DNA of 64,000 nucleotides. Source: JAEUIT01 sp044220875 (GTDB lineage: Bacteria > Planctomycetota > Phycisphaerae > Phycisphaerales > SM1A02). The notes under the pieces were generated by a model, which saw only the letters and a program-made list of their open reading frames with translations, searched no databases and was not told the origin of the DNA. The position numbers and the translations under genes are program-made. The stretch lies in the NCBI GenBank assembly GCA_044220875.1, contig JBGAQH010000001.1, positions 248,001-312,000 on the forward strand. The letters run 5' to 3'. Positions within the stretch are counted from its first letter, which is position 1. Every line of letters starts with the position of its first letter. Of the stretch, positions 61,399 through 64,000 are shown piece after piece.

Positions 61399-61752
61399 GT
61401 GGACCCGCGCCTGGAACATTTCGAACGCCTCAAGCAGTGGCGCGGCCGGCGCGAGCGAAACGTCGAGATCGCCAGTCTGCTGAAGCAGTTCGCCCGCGAC
61501 CAGACCCGCATCGCGAAGTCGCTCGGCGTCGTGAGCGAGACCTTCGAGGCGATCGTCCCCGGCGTGATCGCCCGCGAGTGCACGCTGGTCGGCCTGCGGG
61601 GCGGCGTCCTGACCGTCGAGACGCGATCGGCCTCCTGCCAGTTCGCCCTCGATCGCTTCCTGCGAAGCGGCGGCGAGGCGAAGCTCCGCGAGGCCTCAGA
61701 GCCGACCGGTCAGCACATCACCAAGGTCCGCGTCACCTGCCATCACGAGTGA
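61399..61752 (+). CDS. DUF721 protein, possible DciA-type helicase loader
   Basis: From GTG 61399 the product is 117 residues. The core FEAIVPGVIARECTLVGLRGGVLTVETRSASCQFALDRFL matches DUF721 in layout (KH-like strand/helix, then a strand with 'gg.L.v...s...q.l'), shown here in two parts of the domain. DUF721 includes DciA, which loads the replicative helicase in bacteria lacking DnaC. dnaA lies 10.6 kb away, so a replication role is plausible, though the domain alone does not prove it. The frame is open far upstream (to 60667), but that part is antisense to the ABC gene. Confidence 0.75.
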   Translation: MDPRLEHFERLKQWRGRRERNVEIASLLKQFARDQTRIAKSLGVVSETFEAIVPGVIARECTLVGLRGGVLTVETRSASCQFALDRFLRSGGEAKLREASEPTGQHITKVRVTCHHE

Positions 61753-61759
61753 CGCCCGG

Positions 61760-62767
61760 TCAGAAGTCGTATCGAAGTCCGGCGTAGATGCGGAGCTCGT
61801 TGGCCTTGGCATCGGGGGCCGGCCGGCTCTGGAAGATGTCGCGGAGTCCCGCGGTGAGCGAGAGGCCGCGCTTGGTCTCGTCGAGCAGGAAGCGGTACTC
61901 GAGCTGGCTCTGCACGCGATAGTCGTCGAGCTCCTGCACGTTCGGGGCAATGCTCGTGTTGAGGCTCAGCTCCTGTCGGTGGCTGATGCGCCACGACCAG
62001 TCCTCGGCGACGAGCGCTTCGGGCTCGAGCCTGTTCACGTCGCCGTTCTCGTAGGTCGCACCGGCACCGACGCGGATCGTGAGGTCCATGGCCTCGTCGT
62101 GCAGCACGCGGTAGCCGGGACCGGCGTAGAGACTGATCCGGTGCGTCCATGGCTGGAACTCGTCGTACTGATACTGGCCCTGCACGAAGATCAGCCACGG
62201 CGAAGTCCCGACGTTCCATTCCTGAAGGGCCTTCACGAGCACGTTGTCGTCGGTGACGACGCTGTTGAAGAGGCGGTAGTAGTACTCGGCCTCGACGGTC
62301 GTCTTGTCGTTCACGGTTTGGCGCTTCGCCCCGATGCTCCCGCGCAACGTGACCTCATCGTTCACGGTGAAGTTGCCGGCGAGGGCGAAGCCGAGGTGGA
62401 CCTTCCAGTCGCCGGTGTCGAGTTGCTCGGCCGGCGCGGGCGGCGGCGCCGAGCTGGCCGCAGGTGCGGGCGCCGCGGCCAGAGGTGTGGGCGCCGCGGG
62501 TTGGGGCTGCGGCGGGGACGCGCCGCCTGACACCGTCGCCGTTGCTTCCGCGGGCGGCTCGGGGACCGGTCCATAGGACTCGATCTTCTCGAGGGGGATC
62601 GCGATCCGCCCGAGCTCGGGATGGTCGAGCGTCACCACGCCATACTCGCTCGACACGATCGTGCCGCGCAACACATCGCCGCTCTTGAGGTGGACCTGAT
62701 CCTGGGCCGCGGCAAGGCGTGCAGACATCAACACGCTCAGGAGCGTGATTCGAGCGAGTCGTCGCAT
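61760..62767 (-). CDS. DUF481 outer-membrane beta-barrel-like protein
   Basis: From ATG 62767 the 335-residue product has a signal peptide (about 1-20), a small beta domain (about 22-65, VHLKSGDVLRGTIVSSEYGVV, Sm-like), a Pro/Ala linker (about 70-110) and a DUF481 barrel (about 120-335) ending in RIYAGLRYDF, a typical barrel C-terminus with final Phe. DUF481 proteins are probable outer-membrane proteins of unknown function. TACAGT lies 7 nt before the start. It converges with the DUF721 gene (7 nt between stops). A longer upstream frame is shadow. Confidence 0.87.
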   Translation of the reverse strand: MRRLARITLLSVLMSARLAAAQDQVHLKSGDVLRGTIVSSEYGVVTLDHPELGRIAIPLEKIESYGPVPEPPAEATATVSGGASPPQPQPAAPTPLAAAPAPAASSAPPPAPAEQLDTGDWKVHLGFALAGNFTVNDEVTLRGSIGAKRQTVNDKTTVEAEYYYRLFNSVVTDDNVLVKALQEWNVGTSPWLIFVQGQYQYDEFQPWTHRISLYAGPGYRVLHDEAMDLTIRVGAGATYENGDVNRLEPEALVAEDWSWRISHRQELSLNTSIAPNVQELDDYRVQSQLEYRFLLDETKRGLSLTAGLRDIFQSRPAPDAKANELRIYAGLRYDF

Positions 62768-62774
62768 GGCGGCG

Positions 62775-62780
62775 ACTGTA
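62775..62780 (-). promoter_or_regulatory. Start-proximal -10-like hexamer TACAGT (DUF481)
   Basis: TACAGT on the minus strand ends 7 nt before the ATG at 62767. Confidence 0.45.
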
Positions 62781-62911
62781 GGGGATCGGCGCTGGACGAC
62801 GATGAAGGGGCGGCTGCGGTATCTTCCCGCTGGCTGATGTGCTGGCGCCGATCGCCTCGAATGGCGAACGGGTCGCGTCCGCCTTCCGAATGAACGGGTG
62901 AGGAGCGACAC

Positions 62912-63727
62912 GTGACCGACCCGAAGGACTCCTACGACCTGACGCCGCCGAACGATCCCCAGGCCAAGCCTGTCGGAAGCGGCGATGGCTCCCAACCGGC
63001 GTCCGCGCCATCGCCGGCGCCGACACCATCACCAGCCCCGACGCCGACCGCCCCCGACTTCGGCGGCCCGCTGATTCCGTCGAGTGACGACTTCGACGCC
63101 ATCGGCGTCGAGCCGGAGCCGGAGTCCGCACGAGTCTCCGCGACCCGTACTCCGTCCGGCGCTGCGGGCAAGGTCGACAAGCCGGCGCCGGCCCCCGAGG
63201 CACCGAAGCGCCCCTTCGTCCGATCCACGCGCGTCGAGTGGCCGCTTGCCGTCGCCGGCTGCTGTGCCGCGCTCTTCGTCGCCGCGTGCCTGAGCGGTCA
63301 GCATGGAATCTTCCCCGGCGCGGTGAAGGTCGAGGTCGGATTCGGCGAGCGGCTGGTCATGCTGCTTCGCGGCATCCTCATGATGCTCCTCTGCGGCGGC
63401 TGCCTCGTCGCCGGCGCAGCCCTCTTCCACATCGTGGACCGCCGGCCGCTGGGCGATCTCCGGGCACTTGCGGCCCGCATGGTGATGATCAGCGCCGTCG
63501 CCCTGCTCTCGAGGGTCTTCCCGATCGACGTCGCGTTCGTCAAGCAGAGCTATGACATCGTGGCGCCGGTCGCCGTCGCGTGGGTGCTGACCTTCGCGAT
63601 CTTCCGGCTCGCGCCGCGCGATGCGGGCCTCGTGATCGGCGCGGCGATTCTCTCCCTCATCGTGCTCGGCTTCGGGTCGACGATCGTCTCGTTTGCGATC
63701 TGGGCCGGCTCAAGCTCGGTGACGTAA
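62912..63727 (+). CDS. Membrane protein of unknown function with disordered N-terminus
   Basis: The 271-residue product has about 110 Pro/Ala/Ser-rich residues followed by five predicted membrane helices (about 113-128, 149-172, 184-200, 213-232 and 238-260). No known domain is visible. GTG 62912 has a good Shine-Dalgarno (GAGGAG, about 6 nt upstream), one of the few clear ones in the window. Its stop overlaps the end of the convergent acyltransferase gene by 18 bp. Confidence 0.8.
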   Translation: MTDPKDSYDLTPPNDPQAKPVGSGDGSQPASAPSPAPTPSPAPTPTAPDFGGPLIPSSDDFDAIGVEPEPESARVSATRTPSGAAGKVDKPAPAPEAPKRPFVRSTRVEWPLAVAGCCAALFVAACLSGQHGIFPGAVKVEVGFGERLVMLLRGILMMLLCGGCLVAGAALFHIVDRRPLGDLRALAARMVMISAVALLSRVFPIDVAFVKQSYDIVAPVAVAWVLTFAIFRLAPRDAGLVIGAAILSLIVLGFGSTIVSFAIWAGSSSVT

Positions 63728-64000
63728 CGGCCTGGCCGGCGTTCCGGCGACGGTGATGCCCGACGCGACGTCGCGGTGGACGACCGCCCCGGCGCCGACG
63801 ATCGCGTCCGCGCCGACCTTGACGAAGGGCAGGACGACGGCGCCAGCGCCGACAAGCGTGCGCTCCCCGATGTCGGCGAGGCCGGCCATGGTCGACCGCG
63901 GCGCGCAGTGGGTGAACGCGCCGATCCGTACGCCGTGTTCGACGATGGCGGAGGTGTTGATGATCACCGAGATGCCGATCGAGGCGCTCGCGTTGATCGC
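63710..64000 (-). CDS. Hexapeptide-repeat sugar O/N-acyltransferase, C-terminal part (5' end beyond window)
   Basis: The reading frame is open through the window edge and gives 96 visible residues. It shows left-handed beta-helix hexapeptides ([LIV]GxxxxxG-type: SIGISVIINTSAIVEHGVRIG, split by two bases in the coil; LVGAGAVVLPFVKVGADAIVGAG) and ends SGITVAGTPARPL, the end typical of NeuD/PglD-like acetyltransferases. These transfer acetyl groups to amino sugars or sialic acid-like precursors in surface glycan synthesis. The N-terminal nucleotide-binding part is outside the window. Confidence 0.85.
   Translation of the reverse strand, partial: AINASASIGISVIINTSAIVEHGVRIGAFTHCAPRSTMAGLADIGERTLVGAGAVVLPFVKVGADAIVGAGAVVHRDVASGITVAGTPARPLRHRA

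Overview
The window looks like chromosomal DNA of a high-GC planctomycete, most likely of the class Phycisphaerae. The evidence is a MoxR/DUF58/BatA/VWA/DUF4175-type/prenyltransferase-repeat operon of the planctomycete kind, a secreted protein ending in two dockerin-like repeats (the 'GC-type dockerin' anchor), ECF sigma factors paired with large effector or regulatory proteins, and strong G/C third-position bias. The bias creates long antisense shadow frames almost everywhere. No tRNA, rRNA, CRISPR array, prophage or insertion sequence was seen. Both window ends cut genes: a GH35 beta-galactosidase on the left and a hexapeptide acyltransferase on the right.

Layout. 0-4.3 kb: GH35 fragment, then a TolC/HlyD lipoprotein efflux pair without its pump. 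4.4-9.5 kb: ECF sigma factor overlapping a 1,497-residue VIT-VWA membrane protein. 10-15.3 kb: metF and rex (divergent), small lipoproteins, an amidase, a Ser/Thr kinase and gph. 15.3-19.5 kb: ECF sigma / zinc-less anti-sigma-like protein / TPR-CHAT protease, the most interesting system here. 19.5-22.3 kb: dCMP deaminase, a cytochrome c/HEAT-like protein and a PilZ protein. 22.6-30.6 kb: membrane proteins, lipA, a TPR protein, an orphan vsr, lgt and trpD. 30.8-33.9 kb: comEC. 33.6-47.6 kb: a leftward eight-gene operon from MoxR to a secreted protein. 47.8-51.1 kb: mutM, a candidate replication origin and dnaA. 51.1-52.1 kb: a beta-lactamase-fold hydrolase. 52.2-58.2 kb: Hpt, REC-GGDEF, hybrid kinase, recO and an HDOD protein. 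58.2-64 kb: M16 peptidase, dockerin protein, ABC ATPase, DUF721/DciA-like protein, DUF481 protein, a membrane protein and the acyltransferase.

Themes. Signal transduction is dense: two ECF factors, a kinase, a phosphorelay set and c-di-GMP proteins (PilZ, active GGEEF, degenerate GGDEF). Replication and repair genes cluster near the putative origin (dnaA, mutM, recO, DciA-like, comEC). Fourteen first genes have a TAnnnT hexamer only 6-13 nt before the start codon, which suggests widespread leaderless or very short-leader transcription. All functional statements come from reading motifs by eye; no database search was run.
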